Shown here: one piece after another, positions 49,501-60,700 of the stretch
How positions within the stretch are numbered: the stretch's first letter is position 1
Layout of the letters: each line of letters opens with the position of its first letter
The notes under the pieces: model-generated
The model's input: the letters and a program-made list of their open reading frames with translations, nothing else
The model's database searches: none
Told to the model about the DNA's origin: nothing
Position numbers and translations under genes: made by a program
Assembly: GCA_002633005.1 (NCBI GenBank)
Contig: NMRA01000133.1
Coordinates: 13,203 to 75,202, forward strand
DNA length: 62,000 nucleotides
Origin: Phoronis australis
Taxonomy: Eukaryota > Phoronida > Phoronidae
Direction: 5' to 3'

Positions 49501-52230
49501 GTAAGTTCTAAGTGTGAACGTTTCGCATGTAAACCTATAGACTTTTATTCTCTATTATGAACTCTCTGTGTGATGAACTTTTAAAACATTTTGCTTTTTT
49601 TTAAATTCTCAAATAGTGTTACTAATGTTGCTTTTAATTTACATTCTAGCGTTATAAAGACTTGCACTGATCTGTATTCACAGTGCCGCCGTTTCATTCG
49701 CATTTGTTTTTGCAAATATCTCATTTAAGATTTCACTCATTTTTTCAATTATATGTACAACTCCATTTTGACAATACTGAACAGTTGTATACTTCAGCGT
49801 AAAATCACTTAAGCTGAATAAAACTCTTCCGTGTACGACTCCAATAGATCAGGGACTGTTTTAATAAGTCGTAATCTAATACGAATGCGACTCGGTGCAA
49901 AATACAGTGGGTACGTGCGCCCGCAGCCAATACAAATAGAAGAAAAACGAAAATCAGTCCTTTTGTTTTTACAATATTTTATCGCTTTATTTGATCGCGA
50001 GTGCGCATTGGATGAGAAAAATTACTTCGTTCACCACAAGCGGCCGGGATATTGACGATCGCAGTTTGCAGTCGAAAACAGGAAGACAAATCCATGTTCC
50101 GGGTAAAGGCCTAGCAGGAGGGAGGAAACGGTGATTTCAGCGTGGCTAAACAACAGATTAATAAACGGATTAGAGGATGGAAGAGGAAACAAAACATCGA
50201 AATGGTTTAATCTGCTACATGAAGAGAAATATAAACAGATAACAAATGATTTCTATTACGTTCAATAACGCTTTTAAGTATTTAAAAGTTATAAATTGTT
50301 CTTACATTACTAAACCGGTTGACAACTATACAGACGAAGATGGTTGCCAAACAAAGCCATATTTGGGTTTCCTGGTAACGGTTTTAATCAGTTTTCACAG
50401 AGGATATTGTTGGGAAATGAGTGAATTAACGTCTTCATATCTTTGCACACTTCTAGAAAATGTTGGGTCGGCTGATTCTGCAGCAAACAACTTTCCTCAG
50501 AATTTTAAATATTTTTTGTCTATATGCATTACCATTCTGCACTTGGCACCAAGTCATGAATAGACGGAAGACATTTTTATTCGCATCACAGTAATTTTGC
50601 ATAAAATTTCAAGCAAAAAAGTTATTCAAAGCATTTTTGTTCGTGTACTATATTTTATTGTTATGTCCTCGCTTCTACCCAGACAGTTGCGAACTAGAAA
50701 TAGTGACCCGAAAATTAAACGGCATAACTGAAGCAAATGCCATTCAAAAGAATATTTTGAAGGTAACGAAATTAAAAAACGATTTACTTGTTTTTCGTGC
50801 ACAGAAATTTGACGCAGTGGCCGATGCAAGCATTGGTCAGGTGCCCAACACAAACCCATAGGCGTTTGTGGTTAAAGAAGACACAACGATGACCCATAAC
50901 CGATAGAGAGAAAGGGAGGGGTGAGAGATTAGACAGGGTTGAATGATTTGCATGGTCACCAAGCGTTGTTATTATTTTCAGTAAAGCTTATTTATTATAT
51001 TTTGTTCATCTTAAATTCCATGATTACTCCGCCGTAACCCAGTGACGTCACAAATCACATTCGTCCAATAATAAGACACCGTTTGAGATAGAAACAAAAC
51101 CTACAATGTGAAAAAGACAAATAAACTTAAAAGGAAATACGGAGAAATAGTGTACTAGCGGAGATTCGGTCTGGAGAACACGTAACGTCTTTGATGAATT
51201 CGCACAGCGCCATTCAGTTTTAATATAAATTGTTTTGTGGAACTGTTAATCGACAATTGATGTAAAAAATCGATGCAAGAACACGGAATTAAAAAATCAT
51301 AGCATAATCGCATTAACAAACTTTCAGAAGAATAAATCATTTGTCTGTTCAATCTACGTATTAAGCGAAATATGTGTCTGTCGTATTTGAACTCCTGGTG
51401 CTTTTTTATTAAAATTGGATGACAGATTAGATGTTGGTGAACTTGCTCATCGGATTAGCGTGTTACAAATCTTAACAGAATTACATTATGCGATACCCAG
51501 CGCGCTTGTGGTGAAAATGTAGAATTTCGTGTTCCATTGCTGTGGATATGTGTCATCAAAGCTCAGAAGTAGTAAACAAGTCCGATACCACATCGAGCCG
51601 AAGATAAGTCCCAACATACGACTCGAAACCAGCGGGGTCGGTTCTTTTCTGGGTTAAGTTTATCAACAGCATGGAAGCTGTTCGAACGCATTGATATATA
51701 TTTCTATCAACTTTAGGTGTTACCTCACTTATTTGGCCATTCATAACTCAGCTATTAATTAATAAAATAAGTCAGGCATACCTCGAGTTGGTGCAGTCTT
51801 CGTACAGGACGTCGAATTCTTTCGGGGCGATCAGCTTGCACCTGTTCACTCCGGGCTGGATGGCTCCGAGACCCCTCAGGATGCGCACTTGTTCTACATT
51901 ACAGACCACGGGGGTAATGTCAAGTCTCTTAAGTTTTGTGTAGACCGTGTGCAGACCGCCAACCAAGTGCTTCAGGAACAAGTCAAACGCTTGGGGAAGA
52001 CATATCAGTTCTCGTCCGTCCACCGTGAACGCGGCCACTTTGGCTCCCCTATACTCTATCATCTTGCAGATATTGTTCTCTGGGATGTTGGAGGCTGGTG
52101 GGGGCGTGCTATAAGTCGGTACCTTGTCCAGTTTGAACAGCAATGCCGCAGTGTTGCTGGTCGGACTCAATTGTCCTCTGGGAGGCGTCAAGACTTCCCG
52201 CTTCCCCAGCGAATGTGTGTGGACTTCCAT
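25556..52230 (-). CDS. dach: dachshund (SKI/SNO/DAC transcriptional cofactor), 10 coding exons
   Basis: Joined minus-strand exons 52230-51782, 35695-35568, 34519-34321, 33076-32964, 31195-31070, 30896-30675, 27821-27738, 27513-27370, 26979-26884 and 25668-25556 give 1674 bases, 557 residues plus stop. Every junction is GT-AG and every phase agrees. The Dachbox-N (SKI/SNO/DAC DNA-binding domain) is residues about 53-149 and nearly invariant (ICLPQAFDLFLKHLVGGL; LGAIQPGVNRCKL). It is followed by an AT-hook-like RPGRPPKR. Dachbox-C, a coiled coil, is residues about 381-461. Dach works in the nucleus with Six and Eya proteins in eye, limb and neural patterning (family knowledge). Intron 1 is 16 kb, usual for this developmental gene. 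An in-frame TAG lies just upstream of the chosen ATG. Confidence 0.96.
25661..25740. repeat. 40-bp tandem duplication across the last dachshund 3' splice site
   Basis: 25661-25700 and 25701-25740 differ only at the last base. Each copy contains polypyrimidine tract, branch region, AG and the first exonic bases. Confidence 0.95.
26400..26820. repeat. MITE-like region with inverted and direct repeats (dachshund intron 9)
   Basis: TTACCCTAGAACAAGTTA (about 26632) is inverted at about 26755 with two mismatches. CTTACCCCACTTTTGAGTGG (about 26445) is inverted as AGTGGGGTAAG at about 26678. TTGCGCAAG-type motifs recur. Confidence 0.6.
26884..26979 (-). CDS. dach: dachshund coding exon 9
   Basis: Acceptor CTGTTGTAG, donor GTAAAT. 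It encodes SQPTDSDSERSARSPVSRSE and PERKLPVTSVSG, a Ser/Arg-rich linker. Support is from splice sites and phase. Confidence 0.82.
27370..27513 (-). CDS. dach: dachshund coding exon 8 (Dachbox-C end)
   Basis: Acceptor CATGTTGTAG. It encodes IFYQKKWKKEKKTRRRLQEQ, the basic end of the coiled coil, then a linker ending HVNG. Two donors six bases apart (GTACAG and GTGCAT) both keep the frame; the second would add Gly-Thr. Confidence 0.88.
27738..27821 (-). CDS. dach: dachshund coding exon 7 (Dachbox-C)
   Basis: Acceptor CATTTTCAG, donor GTAAGT. It encodes AEMKLKLSCEKEQREELERQ and LLEEQKNR, heptad-patterned coiled coil. Confidence 0.94.
27966..28139. repeat. 31-bp tandem duplication followed by a GAT/GAC microsatellite
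   Basis: A unit with ACAACAGCAAATAAC is present twice (27966 and 27997). An impure (GAT)n run follows from about 28034 to 28139 with a GGT interruption. The poly-Ser and similar translations here are microsatellite artefacts. Confidence 0.9.
28555..28773 (+). other. Unidentified open frame in dachshund intron 6
   Basis: From ATG 28555 the frame gives 72 residues (MATFACRRKIAFAATEAGYT...) with a hydrophobic segment (SIALIIYLFVAVASCL) near residues 42-57. No family is recognised and no promoter or poly-A signal is evident. It may be chance. Confidence 0.2.
29752..29866 (+). mobile_element. MITE of the CTCGCGAAG family, copy 1
   Basis: Ends GACGCAAG and CTTGCG are inverted. The core GATCACATGC and TATCTCGCGAAG aligns without gaps to copies at 43.0 kb and 46.4 kb over about 70 bp. 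Confidence 0.65.
30433..30572 (-). mobile_element. MITE of the CTCGCGAAG family, copy 2
   Basis: Clear terminal inverted repeats: GTTCAGTAACGCTAGGACC at the left and GGTCCTAGCGTCTACTGAAC at the right. The core lies in reverse orientation (TTCGCGAGATT, ACACGTGAC). It lies about 100 bp downstream of dachshund exon 6. Confidence 0.75.
30675..30896 (-). CDS. dach: dachshund coding exon 6 (Dachbox-C start)
   Basis: Acceptor TTTACAG, donor GTTGGT. The last third reads SSIETLLLNIQGLLKVAAEN, the diagnostic start of Dachbox-C, followed by ARHHERQMGYEK. The donor after AAAAAG is chosen because it joins to AEMKLKL of the next exon exactly as in the family. Confidence 0.95.
31070..31195 (-). CDS. dach: dachshund coding exon 5
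   Basis: Acceptor TGTGTCCAG, donor GTAGCT. It encodes VERPKSAHTYHNDQASKD and an acidic run EGSAEEDESDDEIEK. Confidence 0.82.
32964..33076 (-). CDS. dach: dachshund coding exon 4
   Basis: Acceptor CTTGTCTTCTAG, donor GTAGGT. It encodes a charged Ser-rich linker (SRDDRLESSSSKSLDRSSES). Not conserved by eye; supported by splice sites, phase and an open frame. Confidence 0.8.
33130..33210 (+). mobile_element. MITE of the CTCGCGAAG family, copy 3
   Basis: AACGCAAGG, AGCACGTGGT and GGCAGTATCTCGCGACTTGCG align to the other copies with a few-base deletion. It lies about 55 bp upstream of the acceptor of dachshund exon 4. Confidence 0.6.
33250..33282. repeat. Mini-palindrome insertion with flanking direct repeats
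   Basis: CATAGACTATAATCTATG is bounded on both sides by TTTGCAT. The core matches the insertion in the gypsy 5' LTR. Confidence 0.7.
34321..34519 (-). CDS. dach: dachshund coding exon 3
   Basis: Acceptor TTTTGCAG, donor GTAAAA. It encodes NGYNPYPHHLAALPFMPHFA and IRPEDLATVRERQAEDLFSP, with Met/Ala/His/Pro-rich linker typical of the family. Confidence 0.94.
35568..35695 (-). CDS. dach: dachshund coding exon 2
   Basis: Acceptor TTCCACTAG, donor GTGAGT. It encodes ARPGRPPKRSSSLSSPSPD and KKAKLDTSDYYGF, the conserved basic and Ser-rich block after Dachbox-N, a likely nuclear-localisation/AT-hook segment. Confidence 0.95.
36578..36632. repeat. Imperfect 23-bp stem-loop in dachshund intron 1
   Basis: The left arm 36578-36600 and right arm 36610-36632 pair at 19 of 23 positions around a 9-base loop. 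Size and mismatch pattern resemble a pre-miRNA, but nothing shows expression. Confidence 0.6.
38340..40440. other. Dachshund intron 1, no gene seen
   Basis: AT-rich intron sequence. A T-arm-like motif GCAGGTTCAAGTCTGC at about 38850 may mark an old SINE. No coding exon was found. Confidence 0.35.
40500..40556. repeat. GCT/GAT/GGT microsatellite at gap edge
   Basis: Successive trinucleotide runs (GCT, GAT, then nine GGT) lead into the N block. Poly-Val/Thr/His frames here are artefacts. Confidence 0.95.
40556..40700. other. Assembly gap (Ns)
   Basis: 145 unknown bases between a microsatellite and a minisatellite, so the gap is probably unresolved tandem repeat. Confidence 0.99.
40701..40806. 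repeat. 29-bp minisatellite
   Basis: Three full and one partial unit (starts 40701, 40730, 40759, 40788) of TATAGGGATGGCAATGTGAC plus nine bases. A degenerate GAT/GATGAC-rich stretch continues to about 40960. Confidence 0.95.
41418..41500 (+). mobile_element. tRNA-derived SINE in dachshund intron 1
   Basis: A perfect box B (GGTTCGATTCC, 41471-41481) and a box A-like TGGTGTTTGGT (41421) are 50 bases apart. No cloverleaf is evident. Confidence 0.55.
43028..43160 (+). mobile_element. MITE of the CTCGCGAAG family, copy 4
   Basis: CACGCAAGACACTCGC, ATCACGTGCTTT and GGCGATATCTCGC align gap-free with copies 1 and 5. The right end CTTGCGTCTACTGGA matches the right TIR of copy 2. Confidence 0.7.
45023..45098. 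repeat. 38-bp tandem duplication
   Basis: Two nearly identical units with TATCATGTTGTATGTATATG start at 45023 and 45061. Confidence 0.9.
46425..46540 (+). mobile_element. MITE of the CTCGCGAAG family, copy 5
   Basis: CACGCAAAATACTCGCC, ACCACGTGTTTC and GGCGATATCTTGCGAAG align to copies 1 and 4. Confidence 0.7.
46900..51550. other. Dachshund intron 1, 5' part; no gene seen
   Basis: Several frames of 60-116 codons occur (longest 48987-49337, minus) but none resembles a known protein and none has convincing splice sites. Enhancers are expected in this intron by analogy with other Dach loci; none can be named from sequence alone. Confidence 0.35.
51782..52230 (-). CDS. dach: dachshund coding exon 1 (Dachbox-N)
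   Basis: Starts MEVHTHSLGKREVLTPP; in-frame TAG nine bases before the region of the ATG fixes the start. It holds the complete SKI/SNO/DAC domain from ICKMIEYRGAKVAAFTVDG to DVLYEDCTNS. Donor GTATGC. The plus-strand open frame over the same bases is a shadow. Confidence 0.97.
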
Positions 52231-52384
52231 GAATGGACGCTAACTCAACAGTTCTTGACTGGTGAAGACGAATGAATTGAACGTTCAGCAATTAACGAAT
52301 GTCACGTTTTCTCCAATCTCGGGTCGATCCTCACTGTCCGCTAGTTTGTTGTGTGTGCATTCACGCTACTCATGTGTCAGTAAG

Positions 52385-52392
52385 TTATATAC
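52385..52392 (-). promoter_or_regulatory. dach: Possible dachshund TATA box
   Basis: Minus-strand TATATAA lies about 155 bases upstream of the dachshund ATG. A start near 52355 would give about 125 bases of 5' UTR without an intron. It is a single AT-rich motif, so support is weak. Confidence 0.25.
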
Positions 52393-52399
52393 ACATAGC

Positions 52400-55300
52400 A
52401 CAATGCGATAATAGTTATTCAGGTTCAGGGGCGGCCGGAACTACTTCTCCAGAAGTCATAAATATTATCGTTTACAATATCGACGTGCGCTTTTCAATTT
52501 GTTATGATTCCGCTCAAGGTTTTGAGGTTAAATATTCTCTTATAGAATTCGAGGAGTTCTCATTATTTAAAAAGCTTAAGATCTTGGTTTGATTTAAGAT
52601 TGTATTTAAATGATGTAATCAACGACTTTTGATGTACCTTTTAATCGGAAGTTAGTAGACGTTTGTGTGTTAATCACGATTACCAACTTCTCAGATAACA
52701 CATAAAACGCAATAGAAGTTATTAAACTGATACAAGCAAATGAATTATAGATAGATTACATGTGTTCTTTCACATTAACACCACATTCTCCCGGGGTGCA
52801 ACTCTTACGAGTGCATACCTTGATTAAAATGCGTTTATTCCAGAGCTTAATGGGGGAATCGTCGTAAAATAATACCCACACTGCAAAACACTAAAGCAAA
52901 TTTAATCGCTGTGAAATGTGTGCTGTCTTTGGATAAATAATTTCGGATGATCTATAGGCATTACATTGCACGGGATACTTGGTGATATTAATAAATATCT
53001 TTCAAACCACAAAATATTCATGCCGAATATGCAAAACCATTCTTATTTACAAAACCTTTGCGAATGGATCATGCGATAGACGGAAGTGAGGCGGGTCTCA
53101 CATGACGTTTCGCTGAATTAACCATTCATCATCAGGATGAAATTGATCATTTTGTCGAAAATTCAACTTGAAAATGTAACTGCGACACGTGTCAATATGA
53201 AATGAAAGCAACGTAAGTGGTAACCTGCATAGCCAGTCATGATTATTTTAAAATAATTACGACTTGTTATTAAAATAACAATTACCGGTATCAAAATATT
53301 CTGAGTAACATTAATCGGTGACAGCGATATAGTTTAATAGTGTCTTTTTGTCGTTTCAGCTTCAACCACGCCACCCTTACCTTTTAAAAAGTTCAAGCAC
53401 TTTATAGTGTTCCCTGATTGAATTAAACTAGTATCCGTCTGAAACGGAAAATTTAATTTGCCCAGTGACGAATGACCGACAACATATGTACGATAGATTA
53501 CTGATCCGAATAGCATGCAATTGACACCTAAATATTGCTATCGACGTGATAACGAGTTATGGCTTTATTTCAAGTCCTATTCCTTTTGTTTATATTAATT
53601 AACTTAATACAGATAACACATAAATCACAGTTCTAGTGACAAATATAATTCCGTTCAAATGTTACGTTGTTATTAATTGTTTTCCCGACAACAAAATAAA
53701 CTCCACCTCGAGTTATCGATCGAGCTAAGGTGGACTCTCGTGTGTTTACACGCTCAGAAGATTTAGGTTCGAAATTCTCGTTATGTAGTGCGTGCAAAAA
53801 TATGAATTTCGCACTGTTGATTACGGCATGTTCAGAAATAAAAAAAAATACTTAAATTTTCTTAAGTCGACTTGTATCATTAGGCGACAAATAGACAAAA
53901 CTTTCTATAAATAAAGAACGTGCAATGTGCAATACTATGCGATGATGGTGTCGTCCTTCGACAACTACAAGAATTACAGATGCATAACGTTTCACTCATT
54001 TCGTACGTATTTGAAGTTATATTGATGGCTACATCAACGGGTAAAAAGTGGCCAACTTCAAAGTAAGGTTAAATAATGATGAAGCCGTTTACTAAGCGAA
54101 AATTTACTTTCATGAACGCCATTCCCACCAAAGAACCCACTGGCAGATCTGGAATGTCGTAAAGGGCTCAGCCAAAATTATGTCCGGAAAAAGTCCGCCT
54201 AGACCTAAAAAGGCTTGTTCACAACGCTTTTGGTTAATATCTGTAAGGTAGCGGGCTATCTGCCTACTAGAACCGTAGAAAACAAGAAGTGTTAATTTGC
54301 CTGTGATACTATTTTTGTGAGGATCACAAAATTAAGACAAAACATTCGACACTCGCCATTGTGTGAAACGAGATGTTCCTTGAACGTAATAGTTATATTA
54401 TTTTAACACCGCTCCAAGCTTAGAACAAAAGTTGGAAAATCGACCATTTTTTCATTGCATTATTGCTCACAAGGCCGCCGTGCACGTGGAAAACCATCAC
54501 AAAGTCGTGCAAGCTTCAGGTGAATAGGTTGGTGACATGACGCCAACGGAAGTGTGACAAATTCACCTTCTACTAATGTTTTTGAGTAATTGATTAAAAA
54601 TCGGATTTATGCTGGTCACTTGCAAATGCCAAAAACAAGTAACGCTCAAACGACCGAAAACAGTCATTTAAGACCCCGCCACAAATGCGACTTCCTGTCA
54701 TAAATTGGTTGATGAGTTCTTTTAATAGTAAGTTCAATTTCTACATGAACTTTTGACTGATCCAATGGTGTGCAATTAATCATTTCACAGATTGCGTAAG
54801 ACAAGGATCACTTCATTTCAATAGTATTTCAAGCCGCCAGTTTAGTTCATCATACATGTAAACAGGTAGCATCTGTCCAAAAAACTGCCAGTTTACCGAG
54901 CAGATGATCGCCTGCCTAACGCTTTCAAGATTGAAAGACTCGTATCCGACAAATCTACGCTCAAGGGTGCGCAGTGTCCACAGAAAGGAAAAACAACTAC
55001 ACACGGCTTATAAAGCCTCGTTCTGAGGATTCCCTCATTTTTTTGAGGACCTGAATACATTTTTTGTATTTCCGGTTCCACCTTCCGCAGACAGAAAGAA
55101 TTCAAATAAATTGATGCATTTTTGCGCATTTTCGTTAAAATCTTGGTAGCAAATTTCCGAACACGTCTGGACCCTTAATTAAAGAAGGCATCGTCAATTT
55201 CTTTACTGAATGAAAAACGATCTACCTTTTGGAGTCATTTTCTATGAATTTAGACACAACTATTTTATATTTTTCAGTCACCAAATATGTTGCTTCACAT

Positions 55301-57400
55301 TACTCAAAAATACGTCCATCAACCACTATTATTCGACGTTTAGGAATTCAATTTCATCACCAGCAAAATGAAATAAGGTCTTTGCAGTTCCTTTATGCAC
55401 AGAATATAAGACGAAATGACTCGATTCTTTTTAAATTGCAACAATAACTTTGGAATTAAACACAACCTTCTTCTGCTCGTGTCTCAAAGTAAAAGAACAC
55501 AGTATTATTACACGGCCACTGATTCTTGTGTCCTGTTATTGGCCAAAACGTGCTACGATAACTTCCATTATGAAGTAATGTTGACCACGCTGGCCGTGGA
55601 ATATCACTTTTTATTCATGCCGGCTGCGTGTCGGTCATTATCACATTTTCGGAGCCTGAAAAGCAACATACCGATTTCAATGAAACTCAATAATCATGTA
55701 ACACTCGGCCCATATTTGATTTGTATATTGTCTCTCAAGATCACGCATAGATTCATCACTACCTGAGCAATTCATTGTCTGTCATTTGATTCGTATCAAT
55801 ATCCGATTTAAAATCAAAGTATATGGTGTCCATAAACGTCATTCTTTATCGCTTTCATTTGCATATTCCATTTAACTCAAAAGTGGTTCGTTCTTTTTTC
55901 TTAGTTTTTCTGTTTGACGCACTTCTAAGAACGGCGATCGTGACGCGTCGCATGATTTTCAGATCAAAATGGTCAGACAAATCTTTCAAAACAAGTACAA
56001 ATCAACGTCGACAAATTTGAATCCCTTGAAAGCAGATTGCCTGATTGACGCTAAGCCACTGTCTTTTCGTTGAACTTTGACGGGTCTATTTAATACCGAG
56101 AACAAAAATGCGTAATTAAAACGTTCTCAAAGTGGTTGGCTTTCCTTTTCGTTTTCGTTGAACTTGATGAAACTAGTCATAACAATTAAAATTAAATTTC
56201 ATAAAATATCTCTCCAAATTATGGTCTTTCAACAAGTCATAGAAGTTTTTCAAAAATGGAGAACGCTTACTTTAATTTGTGAACTTCTCCTTGTTGTGAA
56301 TCAGGAATTCAGAAATTCAGTTTTCAGGGTGCCAAGAACACCCATATGCCATGCAAACCTTTGAAAATCGATAAAACCGAGGTGGGCCTGAACTTTATGA
56401 AATGACTTTACAATAGCATTTCTTTCGGTTGAGGAAAATCACTTGACATTTCAATAAGTTAAAGGAAATTGTTGTCTTTAAATTCCAATTCGTGACAACT
56501 CGGACTGCAGAGCATTTTCGAAAATTTAAAGTCAATGCGTTCCTGTTAGCCATGACAATAGTATTCAAGACATGTAGCCGAAACGTGTAAACAGGCAAAG
56601 AAACTGGACGATTTTAATGACTTTTCCATTTCTCTAATCATGAGCGACAAGAAAAAGAGGTAAAAATCATTTCCGCTTTTTCACTTCACAGACAGACAAT
56701 TTCGACATAAAAACGTCACAGTGTGGCGCGCTGAGCAGGTCAGAGTTTTAAAGTCGTCGAGACGGTTGTTAAACAAAAGAGCGATGCAGTGCCTAAGACG
56801 CAAACCATAATCATTCGCGTTATTATTATCAAGTCTTATTCCATTACGACTATACGGCTTAGGTCTGTTTGACCAAGATATCACACAAATGGCTGCCTAT
56901 CTAAATTAATGGCATATTTGTTTTGTTTTAATGTGGCAAAATCGGCGGCTTGAATCGCCAGTAAATAAGAAGATCATATTTGTTTCGTCTCGGAAATGAT
57001 ACAGACTCGAGTTTATGGCTTGGATAATGAGAGATAGTGCCGTAGAGTGCGATTAGAAGGAATGGCGGTGTGTCAAGCATCGTAAACCGTAGGAAAGTAT
57101 TCTAGAAGTGAAAATTCCCAAATGGAAAAAATCATTAGACTAGAACGAGTTTGTCAAGAAGTTTAATTTGGTAATAAATGAAGAGGTTCTGTGTGCTGTT
57201 GTCAAGTGTGGAAAATTCTGGAAGCTGGCCTGACTTGATTTCGAAAAAGACATTGACTAGCTCCACGTACGGTCCATTACTTTTGTATAGAGCGACGTTT
57301 TCTCAAAACGAGTCTCGGTGCAAGTGCATCCATTTCTGAAGCGCTAGTGACATTTTTTTATTAAAAATTCATTCGTGAAATACTGGGAGAGTATGAAGCA
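52400..57400. other. Upstream of dachshund; no gene seen
   Basis: AT-rich. Minus-strand frames at 54813-55129 have a cysteine-containing stretch in two overlapping frames and may be a decayed element. Homeodomain-like TTAATTAA sites occur near 53600. Nothing firmer. Confidence 0.35.
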
Positions 57401-57420
57401 TCCCAGCTTGAATTAGATCT

Positions 57421-57755
57421 GAAGCTGAGTTTCGCCCTGTTTAGCTGGCTTAAAAGTGATAATCTAGTTACCGGTCTCATAACAATCTTTACTGTGATAG
57501 AATTCTATTTCCGTTACCAACTTACGTTACAGGCGGCGCGTATGTACGCCATATTCGAATTTGTAATTTTAGGTTTATCCAACCCCAATGAACTCTGAAG
57601 CGTTTTCTTGAGTCACTGACGGTTTTGATGTTCCTGTTGGTAACGGAATTAGAATCCTGTCAAGGTAAGGAACACTATGACTCTGATTTTATGAGTGTAA
57701 ACGACCTAATTCGATTTTCGTTGCTAGTCCGCCAAATATGGCTAAATGTAACATA
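57421..57755 (-). mobile_element. Long-TIR MITE, copy B
   Basis: The reverse complement of this stretch matches 10331-10664: ends TTAGCTGGCTTAAAA and GCCAAATATGGCTAA, and core CAACCCCAATGAACTCTGAA. Same size, opposite orientation. Confidence 0.8.
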
Positions 57756-57759
57756 AACG

Positions 57760-60700
57760 TTTTCCATCTCAGTTATACGCAAGAGAACGGTCTTATCACA
57801 TCGCTATTAGCCATTCCGTTGATATTGGTGAACTTTCGACATAATACAATAATTATATTTTCCAGAGGATATGACCTGAAGTTTAAAGAACTTCACCCGG
57901 AAAAGTATTCCTATTTAAAAATCGATGTAACTGAGTTGTGAACAGTTCATAGGCAAATAACATGCAGCTAAATACGAAAACAGACAGACAGAAATCGTAA
58001 AAGTGCGCCATCAGACGTGTTTTTTTGTTTTTTTTTATGAAGTTCATAAGAGAAGACTCTAAACACGACAAGACGTTTGAATACAGGTTGGAATGAAAAG
58101 CAAAACTAGAGACTCCTGGAAACTTAGACTTGGGTACAGTAGACTCAATAACAGCAGCGTGCAGCGGGGGGAGGGGNAAAAAACAACTTGTCAACTGCAC
58201 GTTTCTCAGTTGCTTTTCTCCCACAAGACAAACCACGTCTCTATATTTGGTATGACAAGACCATAGAAATCATAATATGGACAAGACATAGACGTCGCAC
58301 ATTTCCTTTACCTGGAAAACGCGACCTTTGACATTTCATGTAAGCAATACAATGACGACTTCAAGCAGCACTCAGCCCGAATAACTAGACTACTTTCCTG
58401 AGTCGTTTTTAAGGCATATCAGTTTTTTGCCTTATTACTTAACCACGCACTGTGTAATGCAGTAAAGTAACCATGGAAACGAAGCAAAAACGTTACACCA
58501 AAACATCTTACTCAGGTGAAGATATTCACCACTAAAACAGGATGCGTTCATTTCTCCACAGCCATAATTTCATTTCCAATTATCGTCGACCTCCTTATAA
58601 AGAGCGCACTCGACGGACTCATAAATAACAAGATCATGATATGTTCGATAATTACTCCCGGAACATGGATATCGCACAAACAGTACATGACATAATACGC
58701 ATTATTAATACCTAGAACAGGTTCCCTCTCGTCTGATAAGATTACAAATTTTGTTAATTACCGCATGTATTGACATAAGATAAAATAAATCTTTGTTTTC
58801 AAACTATAATAATTGTCCAACTGTTGTTATTCTCATACAGCGGCGGTAGTGAAGATTAGTTCGACTCGTTACGTAAGTCCAAGTCCGCTAAATTAAATGC
58901 ACCGGCAGTTTATATAAATATCACCAGATTGTTTAACTAGTTTTTAAAGCTCCTTGGAATCAAACACATTTTAATCGGTCATTAACGACTTAACTGACAG
59001 CATACGAATTAGCCATAAACCATTACTCCAGACATCCGGGACAAAAGTCAACAAACGACTATTTCAAATTGTTACGAATCATCTCATAGTTATTCCGATA
59101 GTTACTGAAGTCATTACCACGAGCAACAATCCTGTATTAAAATACAAAAATTGCATATTAGTATTATTATTATCATTATTTTTATTTTAGTCACCGTCTT
59201 CGTGTTATCGTTATTTATATTTCTGTAGTTGTTATTAATGTTATTTACACCATCACTTTTATTTCTATCGCCATCGATATTACGGTTTTTGTTACCGTAC
59301 GATATGCGCGTATTTAGCTGAAACTCGCGCGTGTCCCTAAATACGCCCAAAAAGCCTACAGAACCTGCAGTATAGAGTTGTTGGTAATGACATCGCTAAA
59401 AGTTGTTTAAACGATCATTCTTATAACTTTTCCTCATAATCATTATCATAATTATAATATTAGAGCCCATTTTATGGTTGTCACAAACCATCACGAAGAT
59501 AGTTGTAAAGTTATGCATACCTGCGACAATCTTTGTGAAACGCGACTCAGAAGCCGAAGGAGCCTTCCCCATTAGGGGTCGATACGGATGTGCCGGAAAC
59601 TCGGGAAGCGGCTATTTTGTCCTTTCAGGTATGGTCTCTGGTTGGTATTTTAGCTTTGTGGCATCGACGGTTTTGTCGCAGGTGGGTAACAATACGGAAG
59701 TGGTGACCGGGCGAGGAAGGGGTCGGTGAAAGCGGTATTGTCTTGGGCAGGTTTTATTCAAAACGGTATTATCTCAAAAACATATTTTATCGGTTTCCCG
59801 GTACCCAAGTAATGTTGATCTGGATTTTGGGTGTGCGGCTGTCTAGCCACGGTGAGAGAACGGGAGCAACGCAGGTACAAATGTGGTCAGTCGGTGCATA
59901 GTAACGTACAGGTATGCTTATTGTACAATATACATTACACACCCAGTAGTTCTGCTGTTGGCAAGGTGACATACTTTTGATGGCGCACGTATACACGCCA
60001 CAAACAACAACATATAATATTTATTCACACTAAACATTACCAATTTATCTCACCATGTCGTATCAAGCAGATGACGCCACAAGCCCGCTACATCCGCCGT
60101 ACTATCGAATTTCCTATCAACACACTTACACGCCTTCTCTATTCAGAATACGCTGCCATCCTATCACCTGTTAAAATCCTATGTTTGACTATTGACTCGG
60201 ATTCTAGTTTAAACTAAGTCCAATATTTAAATGTTTGCATTAAAATTTTATTATCCAGTTGCCGCGTTTCGGTCTTTTGTGACGTGGTTTCGAGTTTCAG
60301 CGGTTTCAGTCAATCCGGTACTGTCGATAAAAAACAACGAAACCAAGTCAAGGGTCTGAAGCAAAGAATTAAATTGTTTCTATTCGAGTTCACAGGTTTT
60401 GTATAATCGGTGCGATTTAAGCACTAATTTTCTGGGTTAATCGTATCAGTTAAACTAAAATGACGTAGAAAGGTTATCTTTTCGTTAACACAGAGCATTA
60501 CATCTCAAGGGTACGTAATTTTTTACCAATCAAGTCATTACACATATCCTGGTTTTGCTTTTTTAGAATTTGAGCAGTTCAGAAGATCACCATTCTTGCA
60601 GTGGAGCACTCGTAATCCAAGGGAAAATATCCTTCGAATATTTTACATACTATTACATCACACAGTTGAAATGTTATTATTAGAAAGAAAAATGACGTAG

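Noticed and set aside
51889-52275. 128-codon plus-strand open frame
   Set aside because: It overlaps dachshund exon 1 antisense; the minus-strand translation is nearly invariant across animals, so this is a shadow.
54813-55129. Two overlapping minus-strand frames with a PFCGHCAPL stretch
   Set aside because: The cysteine pattern does not complete any zinc-binding motif and the frames conflict; no gene called.
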